Below are positions 34,358 through 42,600 of a stretch of DNA of 56,965 nucleotides, one piece after another (position 1 is the first letter of the stretch; the number at the start of each line of letters is the position of its first letter). A program made the translations under genes and the position numbers. Under the pieces are notes generated by a model. The model saw only the letters and a program-made list of their open reading frames with translations, searched no databases and was not told where the DNA came from. Source of the stretch: an uncultured Chloracidobacterium sp. (GTDB lineage: Bacteria > Acidobacteriota > Blastocatellia > Chloracidobacteriales > Chloracidobacteriaceae); contig CALCKX010000104.1 of assembly GCA_937966115.1 (NCBI GenBank), forward strand, positions 1 to 56,965. The letters are read 5' to 3'.

Positions 34358-34797
34358 TTGGGACGGATGTGTAAGCCGAATTCTGTTCCGTCAAGCGACG
34401 GCGACGGTCATTCATCTAGGCCGGCGATTGCTCGCCGGCTCAAGCGACCTACCCGGAGACGCGCCCGCCGAAGCGGGACTTGGACGAGCCGCCCTCAAGC
34501 GCCGCCATATTTGGTCTTGCACCACGAGGAGTTTGCCTAGCCGAGCGTGTCGCCACGCTCGCTGGTGCGCCTTTACCGCACCGTTTCACCATCGCCACTC
34601 GCGCGACCGGAGCGCGCCCCAGTCGCGTAAGTCAGGCTGTCTGTTCTCTGTTGCACTTGTCGTCGCGTCTGGCGCGACTCTGCCGCGCCAGACGCGCCCG
34701 GCCGTTAGCCGGCTCGCTGCCCTGTAGTGTTCGGACTTTCCTCTCCCCGCGCCGCCGCGGTCGCGACGACGCGGGCAGCGACCGTCCCATCCGCCCC
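34358..34797 (-). ncRNA. rnpB: RNase P RNA (bacterial type A)
   Basis: The catalytic RNA of RNase P, about 440 nt. Read on the minus strand it contains the conserved core elements in order: GAGGAAAGTCCGAACAC near the 5' end, CAACAGAGAACAGACAGCC, GATGGTGAAACGGTGCGGTA, a GGCAAACTCC element, and near the 3' end AGATGAATGACCGTC and ACAGAATTCGGCTTACA. The ends are set by helix P1: GGGACGG (plus 34782-34788) pairs with CCGTCCC (plus 34360-34366). It lies 32 bp downstream of tRNA-Ser(GGA) on the same strand. Exact ends are approximate to about 10 bases. Confidence 0.96.
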
Positions 34798-34829
34798 AAA
34801 CTCGATGCTGGCGACAGGCTTTCAAAGAC

Positions 34830-34919
34830 TGGCGGAGGAGGAGGGATTCGAACCCTCGATACAGTTTCCCGTATACAGCATTTCCAATGCTGCGCCTTCA
34901 GCCGCTCGGCCACCCCTCC
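34830..34919 (-). tRNA. tRNA-Ser (anticodon GGA)
   Basis: A 90-nt class II tRNA with encoded CCA. Acceptor stem GGAGGGG pairs with CTCCTCC, discriminator G. The anticodon loop TTGGAAA on a 5-bp stem gives GGA, reading UCC/UCU. A long variable arm and the T-loop TTCGAATC are present. It is 55 bp downstream of the second tRNA-Ser gene and 32 bp upstream of rnpB. Confidence 0.97.
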
Positions 34920-34974
34920 GACGACGAGCGCGACGAGCGGCTTGTCGCCGCGCGCCGCTGTGTCCTATCGCCGC

Positions 34975-35064
34975 TGGCGGTGAGGGTGGGATTCGAACCC
35001 ACGGTACGGTTACCCGCACATCGGTTTTCGAGACCGACCGATTCAGCCACTCTCGCACCTCACC
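34975..35064 (-). tRNA. tRNA-Ser (anticodon CGA)
   Basis: A 90-nt class II tRNA with encoded CCA. Acceptor GGTGAGG pairs with CCTCACC, discriminator G. Loop CTCGAAA gives anticodon CGA, reading UCG, a codon favoured in this GC-rich genome. A long variable arm and TTCGAATC T-loop are present. It begins 34 bp past the tadA stop on the same strand. Confidence 0.97.
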
Positions 35065-35098
35065 GTAACGTCGAAAAGCGTATCATTCCTCCAGCATA

Positions 35099-35557
35099 TC
35101 ATCCCCGGCGCTGGCGGAAGAAGCCCCGAAGCAGCTCGCCGCAGGCCTCCGCTAAAACGCCCCCCGTCACAGCGACGCGATGATTGAGCGTCGGGGCTGC
35201 GCACAGCCCGAAGTGACTCGCCACCGCGCCGGCTTTAGGATCGAGGGCGCCAAACACCAGACGGGCAATTCGCGCTTGGATGAGCGCTCCGGCGCACATG
35301 GCGCAAGGCTCGAGCGTCACATAGAGCGTCGCTTCGGTCAAGCGATAATTGCCTAGTTGGCGGGCCGCCGCCCGCAGCGCGACGATTTCGGCATGGGCGG
35401 TGGGATCGCAGTCGGAGCGAGTCCGATTGCCGGCCCGCGCCGCCAGCCGATTGTTGACGACGATTGCCGCTCCGACGGGAACCTCGTCGCGTTCAAGGCA
35501 GGCGCGGGCCTCGTCCAGCGCCAGGCGCATCCAAGCGATATCATGCGCGTCTTCCAC
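35099..35557 (-). CDS. tadA: tRNA-specific adenosine deaminase
   Basis: A 152-aa enzyme that converts A34 to inosine in tRNA-Arg(ACG). The zinc site is complete: HAE (His55, Glu57) in DPTAHAEIVALRAAA and PCAMC (Cys85, Cys88) in TLEPCAMCAGALIQARI. FGALDPKAGAV follows as expected. The open frame runs much further upstream, but GTG 35557 is preceded by AGGAGG at 9 bases, and its product (MEDAHDIAWMRLALDEA) matches the usual start. It heads a minus-strand block with two tRNA-Ser genes and rnpB, and is divergent from topA (199 bp between). Confidence 0.94.
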   Translation of the reverse strand: MEDAHDIAWMRLALDEARACLERDEVPVGAAIVVNNRLAARAGNRTRSDCDPTAHAEIVALRAAARQLGNYRLTEATLYVTLEPCAMCAGALIQARIARLVFGALDPKAGAVASHFGLCAAPTLNHRVAVTGGVLAEACGELLRGFFRQRRG

Positions 35558-35756
35558 CGCTCGAATCCTCCTGCGGGCTATGGGGCGGATAGCGTAGCAC
35601 GCTCTGCGGGGAGCGCGAGTCTGCCGCGCGCCGCTTGCCAAACGGTCAGCGGATGCCCACAATCGCCATCTTTCCCGCTGACCGCGCGGAGATAGCGTCC
35701 CAATTGCGGAGGCATTCTCGGCGGGCGGCGAGATTTCACCGGCAGGTTTGCGTGTC

Positions 35757-38369
35757 ATGCCAAAGGGTTTGGTTGTTGTTGAGTCTCCGGCAAAAGCCAA
35801 GACGATTACGAAATATCTCGGCAAAGACTTCGCCGTCCTGGCTTCCTATGGCCACATCAAGGATTTGCCTGAGAAGAGCTTGGGCGTGGATGTCGAGCGC
35901 GGCTTCGAGCCGACCTACGAGGTGATTCCCGACACCAAGAAGCGCAATAACGCCAAGACGGTGCGCGAGCTGAAGGCGGCGGCCCGCGAGGCGGAAGCCA
36001 TTTACCTTGCCGCGGACCCTGACCGCGAGGGCGAGGCTATTTGCCAGCACCTGCGCGAGGAGTTGGTCGGGGCGAAAAGCGCCAAGCCGGTCTATCGGCT
36101 GCTGTTCAACGAAATCACGAAGGACGCGATTCAGGCGTCGCTTCAGCGCCCGCAGCAGATCAACGCGGCGTTGGTCGAGGCGCAGCAGGCGCGGCGCGTC
36201 CTGGATCGGCTGGTGGGCTACCAGGTCAGCCCGATGCTCAACCGGCGCCTGGGCGGCGGCAAAATGGCGCTTTCGGCCGGGCGCGTGCAATCGGTGGCGC
36301 TGCGCTTGGTCGTCGAGCGCGAGCGCGAGATTCTGGCCTTCAAGTCCACTGAATACTGGACGTTCGCCGCCCGCTTCGCCGCCAAGCTGCCGCCGGAGTT
36401 CACCGCCCATCTCTTCTCGCTGGAGGGCGCGCCGCTCAAGACGGGCGACTTTGACAAGGCGCGGAAAAATGAATGTCACATCCGTGACGAAGCGCAGGCC
36501 CGCGACATCGAGCGGCGACTGCGCGCGGTAGGCGAATGGCGAGTGGCCTCAGTCGCCACCAAGGAGCGAAAGCGCAATCCGGTCGCGCCCTTCATTACCT
36601 CGACGCTTCAGCAGGAAGCCGCTCGCAAGCTTTCTTTCCCAGTCAAGAAGACCATGCAGGTGGCCCAGAAGCTCTATGAAGGCGTCGAGCTTGGGGCGGA
36701 AGGGAGCGTCGGGCTGATTTCCTACATGCGCACGGACTCGACGCGCGTCGCCGACTCGGCGCTCGCCGAGGCGCGGGATTTCATTGCGGCCAGCTACGGC
36801 GCGGATAAGCTCCCCGCCAAGCCGAATCAATACCGCAACAAGAAGGGCGCGCAGGACGCCCACGAGGCGATTCGCCCAACCTCGGTGGCGCGGACGCCCG
36901 ATCAAGTCGCCCGCTATCTCGAAGCCGACGAGCTGGCGCTCTACCGTCTGATCTGGCAGCGGTTTGTCGCGTCGCAGATGGTTCCGGCCATTTATGACGC
37001 GACGACGATTGACATCGCGGGCGACGGCGGCTTTGTGTTTCGAGCGACCGGATCGACGCTGCGGTTCGCGGGCTTTCTCGCGGTGTATGAGGAAGGCAAG
37101 GATGAGCGCGACGCCGATGACGATGCCCTCGCGCTGAGACTGCCGCCGGCGACGGAGGGGGAAGTCGTTGACTGTCGCGAGCTACACGCCAACCAGAGCT
37201 TTACCAAGCCGCCGGCGCGCTACACGGAAGCCACGCTGGTCAAAACGCTGGAGGAGCGGGGCATCGGGCGTCCGTCCACCTACGCGCAGATTTTGTCGGT
37301 CATTCAGGCGCGCAACTACGTTGAGAAGCGCGAGGGACGGTTTTACCCAACCGATTTGGGCATGGTCGTCGCCGACGTGCTGACGGAAAACTTCACTGAT
37401 CTGTTTGATCCCGGCTACACGGCGTCGCTTGAAACGCAGCTTGACGAAATCGAGGAAGGCAAGCGCAACTGGCGCGACGCGCTGGATGACTTTTACGAAA
37501 AGTTTCAGGCTGACTTGAAAGCGGCCGAGGCCAACATCAAGAAAGCCAAGGATGGCGTAGCGACTGACGAGACCTGCCACAAGTGCGGCTCGCCGATGAC
37601 GCTGAAGCTGGGGCGCTTCGGGAAGTATCTCGCATGCAGCAATCCAGAATGCAAGGCGACGCGCGACTACGGCGCGCGCGCGACTCCGGCTGAAGAGGGC
37701 GACGCGGGCGGCGCGGCACCCTACGCCGATGTGGCTTGCGAGGCGTGCGGGCGTCCGATGACCCTCAAGAAAGGGCGGTGGGGCGATTTTCTAGCCTGCG
37801 CGGGCTACCCGGAATGCAAGACAACGCGCCAGTTGGCTAAAAGCGGCGCGCCGAAGCCGCCGGATGTCATCCTCGACGAGCCTTGCCCGACCTGCGGGAA
37901 GCCACTGGCCATCAAGCAGGGGCGCTTTGGCCAGTTCACGGCTTGCTCCACCTATCCGAAGTGCAAATATGTCAAGCGCGAGGTCGTCAAGCGCATGGCC
38001 TGCCCGCGACCGGGCTGCGGCGGCGACATCATCGAGCGTAAGTCGCGGCGCGGGCTGGCGTTTTATGGCTGCACGAACTACCCCGCCTGCGAGGTTGTTT
38101 ACTGGGATAAGCCCGTTCTGGAAAGTTGTCCCGGCTGCGCCGCGCCATTTACGCTGGAGAAAACAACCAAGCAGGGCGTCACCTATCGTTACTGCGCTGA
38201 CAAGGAAGGCTGCGGCTGGACGGAAGCGCCGGCCGTCGCCAGAAAGACCAGAGCCGTCGCTCGCGACGACGCGCAGCCCGCCGCGGCTCCAGACAAAAAC
38301 GCGCCGGGCAAGCGAGCGACGCTGAAGAAGAAAGCGACTTCTGACCAATCCGCTGCCAGCGCCGCTTAG
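35757..38369 (+). CDS. topA: DNA topoisomerase I
   Basis: An 870-aa type IA topoisomerase that relaxes negative supercoils. The Toprim domain opens with LVVVESPAKAKTITKYLG and has AADPDREGEAICQHL. The active-site tyrosine is Tyr323 in ISYMRTDSTR, matching E. coli Tyr319. GIGRPSTYAQILSVI follows. The C-terminal third carries five four-cysteine modules of the topoisomerase zinc-finger type, beginning CHKCGSPMTLKLGRFGKYLAC, CEACGRPMTLKKGRWGDFLAC, CPTCGKPLAIKQGRFGQFTAC, CPRPGCGGDII and CPGCAAPFTLEKT, and ends in a Lys/Ala-rich tail. ATG 35757 is preferred over a TTG nine bases earlier. Confidence 0.97.
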   Translation: MPKGLVVVESPAKAKTITKYLGKDFAVLASYGHIKDLPEKSLGVDVERGFEPTYEVIPDTKKRNNAKTVRELKAAAREAEAIYLAADPDREGEAICQHLREELVGAKSAKPVYRLLFNEITKDAIQASLQRPQQINAALVEAQQARRVLDRLVGYQVSPMLNRRLGGGKMALSAGRVQSVALRLVVEREREILAFKSTEYWTFAARFAAKLPPEFTAHLFSLEGAPLKTGDFDKARKNECHIRDEAQARDIERRLRAVGEWRVASVATKERKRNPVAPFITSTLQQEAARKLSFPVKKTMQVAQKLYEGVELGAEGSVGLISYMRTDSTRVADSALAEARDFIAASYGADKLPAKPNQYRNKKGAQDAHEAIRPTSVARTPDQVARYLEADELALYRLIWQRFVASQMVPAIYDATTIDIAGDGGFVFRATGSTLRFAGFLAVYEEGKDERDADDDALALRLPPATEGEVVDCRELHANQSFTKPPARYTEATLVKTLEERGIGRPSTYAQILSVIQARNYVEKREGRFYPTDLGMVVADVLTENFTDLFDPGYTASLETQLDEIEEGKRNWRDALDDFYEKFQADLKAAEANIKKAKDGVATDETCHKCGSPMTLKLGRFGKYLACSNPECKATRDYGARATPAEEGDAGGAAPYADVACEACGRPMTLKKGRWGDFLACAGYPECKTTRQLAKSGAPKPPDVILDEPCPTCGKPLAIKQGRFGQFTACSTYPKCKYVKREVVKRMACPRPGCGGDIIERKSRRGLAFYGCTNYPACEVVYWDKPVLESCPGCAAPFTLEKTTKQGVTYRYCADKEGCGWTEAPAVARKTRAVARDDAQPAAAPDKNAPGKRATLKKKATSDQSAASAA

Positions 38370-38417
38370 CGCGCCCGCCGCGCGCCTGAAACCCCTGCGC
38401 CGCGCTGGGGCGGAAAT

Positions 38418-38435
38418 GATGCTTCCCAAAGCATC
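38418..38435. terminator. Weak hairpin after topA
   Basis: A perfect 7-bp stem (GATGCTT/AAGCATC) with a 4-base loop, 48 bp past the topA stop, without a T-run. It may mark the end of the topA transcript. The rest of 38370-38660 shows no gene I can support. Confidence 0.3.
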
Positions 38436-38660
38436 CAGCTCCCGCAGGAAGCCATCGTCCGCTTTGACGAGAAGTTTCGCCGGAAAAGGCTGGCCTCTGC
38501 GTTGGCGCATCCGACAAAGCCGCTAGCCGACGATCGCCCGCCCGCTGCGCGGATCGGCTTTCGGCCGCGTTTTGCGCGCCTTGCTCGCGTCCGCGTTGTC
38601 GTTCAAACTGCTTTGAAAGCCCGCGGAACCGCGTTGTCGCGAGAGTTGAGAAAGCCTGCG

Positions 38661-39378
38661 ATGTCCACGCCATTGGTTGCCACGCCGCCGCGCTTGCTGA
38701 CGCTGGAGGAGTTTTTGGAGTTTGGCGAGCAGACGCTCGCTATGAGTTAGAGGCGGGCGCGCCGGTCGAAATGCCGCGATCCAACAAGCGCCGCCAACTA
38801 ATCGTCCTGGCGGTGGCCGCCTGCCTGACGCGCGCCATAGGCGAGAAGCGGTTGCTGCGCATAGTGACTTTGTTGGGGCTCCAGACTGCGCTGGACACTG
38901 TCCGCATGCCGGACTCGCTGGCGTGTCGGCGGGAAGATGCGGCGGCTGGGCTGGATACGGAGGAAGCGGGTCTCTGATCCGGCTCGGCGCGCTGGTGGCG
39001 CTGGTTGCGGAAGTGACGAGTCAGAACTGGCGGGATGATTACGGAAAGAAGCTCAAGGAGTATGCGCGGCGCGGGGTGGAGGCAGGCGTGATTGTGGACG
39101 CCGAGCGGAGGCGGATCGCGGCGTATCGCCGACCGGATGTCGTCGAAGGGAGGTATTTCGAAGAAGTGGCGTATGGCGCGGGCGAAGCGGCGGGTTTGGA
39201 GACGCTGGGCGGATGCGCGTTGCCAGCGGATGCGGTCCTGGCGGGAGAGTTTGCGGAAGACTTGACGCAAGCCGATTTGGAGCGGCTCAGGGCGGAGCAG
39301 GCGGCGGAAGCGCGCGCCAGGGAAGCCGAAGCTCGCGCGGAAGCGGAGCGGCAGGCCCAGCAGGCTTTGCTAGAGTAA
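38661..39378 (+). pseudogene. Broken Uma2-family endonuclease-like gene
   Basis: Pieces of one Uma2/PD-(D/E)XK-like protein lie in three reading frames. The start MSTPLVATPPRLLTLEEFLEFGEQ (from ATG 38661) is the usual Uma2 opening but stops at 38750. The continuation RYELEAGAPVEMP is in another frame (up to 38977). The C-terminal core LVAEVTSQNWRDDYGKKLKEYARRGVEAGVIVDAE, with the E-V-T-S...D-D-Y signature, is in a third frame ending at 39378 in an Ala/Glu-rich coiled tail. At least two frameshifts are needed to join them. Such Uma2 genes are numerous in cyanobacteria and related phototrophs and are often decayed. Confidence 0.8.
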
Positions 39379-39508
39379 TTATCCCGTTTGCGGGCGCAGC
39401 TAGGGCTGCCCCCGGAGAAGTAAGGCGGAGGAGTAAGGCGTCCGTGTGCAGAGCGCCGCGACGCCAGCGCGGCGACGCCTCGCCGCGGCGTCTTCCGACT
39501 GGCGCCAG

Positions 39509-39531
39509 GCGTCGGTTATGCTAACCGACGC
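39509..39531. other. Perfect hairpin upstream of the glutamate synthase gene
   Basis: A 10-bp perfect stem (GCGTCGGTTA/TAACCGACGC) with a 3-base loop, 115 bp before the gltB start and about 130 bp after the pseudogene end. There is no T-run. It could be an operator, a leader structure or a relic terminator. The rest of 39379-39646 contains no recognisable element. Confidence 0.5.
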
Positions 39532-39646
39532 GCCTCCTCCAAAATCCGAAAGCTGAGCGCGGCAAGCGCTTTCGGCGGGCATCTTCCGCGTTTGGTCCGC
39601 GCCTTCAGCGAAGCTTTCAGCGAGCGAAAAGCGTCGTCTCCTCAAC

Positions 39647-42600
39647 ATGCGCATCGAGAAGTCAAGCTGTGGCGTTGGTTTTGTGGCCTCGCGGCGCGGC
39701 GCGCCGGAGCGCGGCATTGTCGAAGCGGCGCTGCGCGCCCTGCGTTGCGTTGAGCATCGCGGCGCCTGCGCCGCTGACGGGCGCACCAGCGATGGCGCCG
39801 GGCTGATGACCGATTTGCCGCACGCCTTGTTTGGCTACCTGCCGGAAAGCATTGCCGTCGCGTTTCTTTTCCTGCCTTCCGACCCAGCCCGAAGCGCCCA
39901 AGCCATTGATATTTTCGCTGACACCTTTGACTTTTACGACCTCCACATATTGGAAACCCGGGATGTGCCGACCAACCCGACGGTTCTCGGTCCCGTCGCC
40001 CGACAATGTCTTCCCGCGCTGAAGCAGGCCATCATCAAGCGCCCATCGCAAGCGCGCACGCTCGCGGCGTTTGAGCGGCTGCTCTATGCCGCCAAGCAGA
40101 TGACGCGCAAGCAGTGGCGCAAGCGCGGCCTCGATACGAGCTGCTTCTTCGCGTCGCTTTCAGCGACGACGATTGTCTACAAGGCGCTGACGCGGGCCGC
40201 CGACCTTGATCGCTTCTACCTCGACTTGCGCCACCCGGCTTTCATTTCGCGCTTCGCCCTCTTTCACCGGCGGTTCAGCACCAACACTCGGACGGCTTGG
40301 GATCGGGCGCAGCCATTTCGCCTCATCGCCCACAATGGCGAAATCAACACGATTGCCGGCAATCGCGCCTGGGCCTACTCGCGCGAGCGGTCGCTGGGGC
40401 TCGAGGCCGGGGAATTGCTAACCCACGAAGGCATCAGCGATACCGGCAGTCTCAATGAAATGATTGAGGCTCTGCGCCATCGGAGCGGCGTGCTGAGCTT
40501 GGCCGAGGCCCTGGCCATCGTGATGCCGCCCGCTGAAAACGATCCCTATCACGCCTTTTGGGGCAGAGCCCTCGAGCCTTGGGACGGTCCGGCCATTGTC
40601 GCCTTCGCCGATGGGCAGGTCGCGGGCGCGCGCCTTGATCGGAACGGCTTCCGGCCGGGTCGCTGGGCCGAGACGAATGACGCTTTTTATCTGGCCTCCG
40701 AGGCTGGGGCCTTCGCGATAGACGAAGCCCAAACGCAAGCTAAAGGCGCGCTGCATGCCGGAACCGGCGTCATCGTGGATTTGCGCTCGGGCGGCGTCAG
40801 CTTTACCGAGCCGCGCGCGCAGGCCAGAGTCGCCGGCGCGGTCTTTGACCCGCGCGCTTGTCGACTGCCGGAAAGCCCGCCGCCGGTCGCCCCGACGGCG
40901 GCGCGCCTGGCGCTGGCTTTTGGCTACGCCTATGACGACCTCCACGCCGCGCTCGTTCCAATGGCCGCGACGGGCAAGGAACCCATCGGCTCAATGGGGG
41001 ATACGGGGCGGCTGGCGGTTTTGTCCGACCTGCCGCGGCCGCTGTTTGACTTCTTCTACCAAGACTTCGCGCAGGTAACGAATCCGCCTGTGGACTACCT
41101 CCGCGAAGCGCTGGTGATGAACACCGCCGTTTACCTCGGCGCCAAGCCCAACATCTTCGCGCCGAAGACGCTAGTGCCCATGCCGCCCGCCATTGAGCTG
41201 GATGGCCCGGTGTTGTCGCTATCGGCGATGGCGAGCCTCCGCGCCGCTCTGGGAACGACGCGGCTTGGCGTTCACGTCGCGGAACTCGACGCCACCTTTG
41301 CCGTCGCCAACGGCGCGAGCGGGCTGCGGACAGCGCTGGCCGAGCTTCAGCGGCAAGCTTTGAATCTGGCTGAACACGGCGCGTCCGCGCTGATCGTGAG
41401 CGATCGCCAGGTCAGCTCATCGCGCGCGCCAGTTCCGAGCCTTCTGGCCCTGCGCGCAATTGTCAATGGTCTCAACGAAGCCGGCATGCTGCTTGACGCC
41501 GCGCTGATTCTCGATACTGGCGAAGCCCGCGTCGCCCATCACGTCGCGGCGCTCATCGGCTTCGGCGCGGCTGCCGTGTGTCCGCGCGTCGCGCTTGATT
41601 ATGCCCGGTTCGGTCGTCACCCGAAGCTGGACGGCCTATCGCCCGATGCGCGCGAAGCCAATTTGATCGCGGCGCTGACCGGCGGCGTGTTGAAAATTAT
41701 GTCGAAGATGGGCATTTCGGTGCTGGCGAGCTATCAGAATGCGCAGCTCTTCACGCCCTTTGGACTCGGGCCAAAGCTGCTCGACGAGTTTTTTCCCGGC
41801 AAGGAGAGCTATCTCGGCGGCCTCGAGCTGGAGGACATCGCGCAGCGCCAGCTCGCCCTGCACGCAAGCTGGCTGCGCCCCCAAGCCGAGGGGGGCGACG
41901 CGCTGGACCTGCGCGGGCTGCCGCGTTATTTCCGCTTCAAGGAGGACACCCAGGGGCTTCAGGGCGAGCGGCACTCGATGACGACGGCCCGCGCGCGGGC
42001 GGTCCATGCGCTTGTCCGGCACGCCGAGCCGTCGCCAGAGCGCTACGCCGAGTATCTTGCCCTGGGCGCGGATGGCGAGCCGGTCAGCCCGCGCCACCTT
42101 CTGACGCTTCGCGCCGATGTCGCCCCGCTAGCGCTGGAAGCCGTCCAGCCGCGCACGGCAATTTTGCAAGCCTTCGGAACGGGCGGCATGTCGTTTGGGG
42201 CAATTAGCGCCGAGGCGCAGAGGGATTTGATTCTCGCCATGCGAAAGCTGGGCGGACGCAGCAATAGCGGCGAAGGCGGCGAGAACCCCTACTACTATGA
42301 AACCGGCATAACCGCGACCATCAAGCAAATTGGCTCGGCCCGGTTTGGCGTGACGGCTCGTTATCTCGTGACCGGGCAGGAAATTCAGATCAAAATGGCG
42401 CAGGGCGCGAAGCCGGGCGAAGGCGGCCAACTGATGCGTTATAAAGTGACGCCGGAAATTGCGCGGGCGCGTCATGCGAAGCCAGGCATAGACTTGATTT
42501 CGCCGCCGCCGATGCATGACATCTACAGCATCGAGGACCTCAAGCAGCTCATCGAGGAACTGAAGAGCCTGCACCCGCAAGCGCGCGTCAGCGTCAAGCT

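Noticed and set aside
34726..35068. Plus-strand open frames over the tRNA/rnpB block
   Set aside because: They are antisense to clear RNA genes; translated pieces like GGIRTHGTVTRT are well-known false peptides from tRNA genes.
34830..35098. SRP RNA expected near tadA and tRNA-Ser
   Set aside because: The gaps (34, 55 and 32 bp) are too short; the RNA present is RNase P RNA.
38740..39270. Long minus-strand open frame (about 176 aa)
   Set aside because: It is antisense to the Uma2 pseudogene, is Arg/His-rich and resembles no protein; the plus-strand pieces have clear family motifs.
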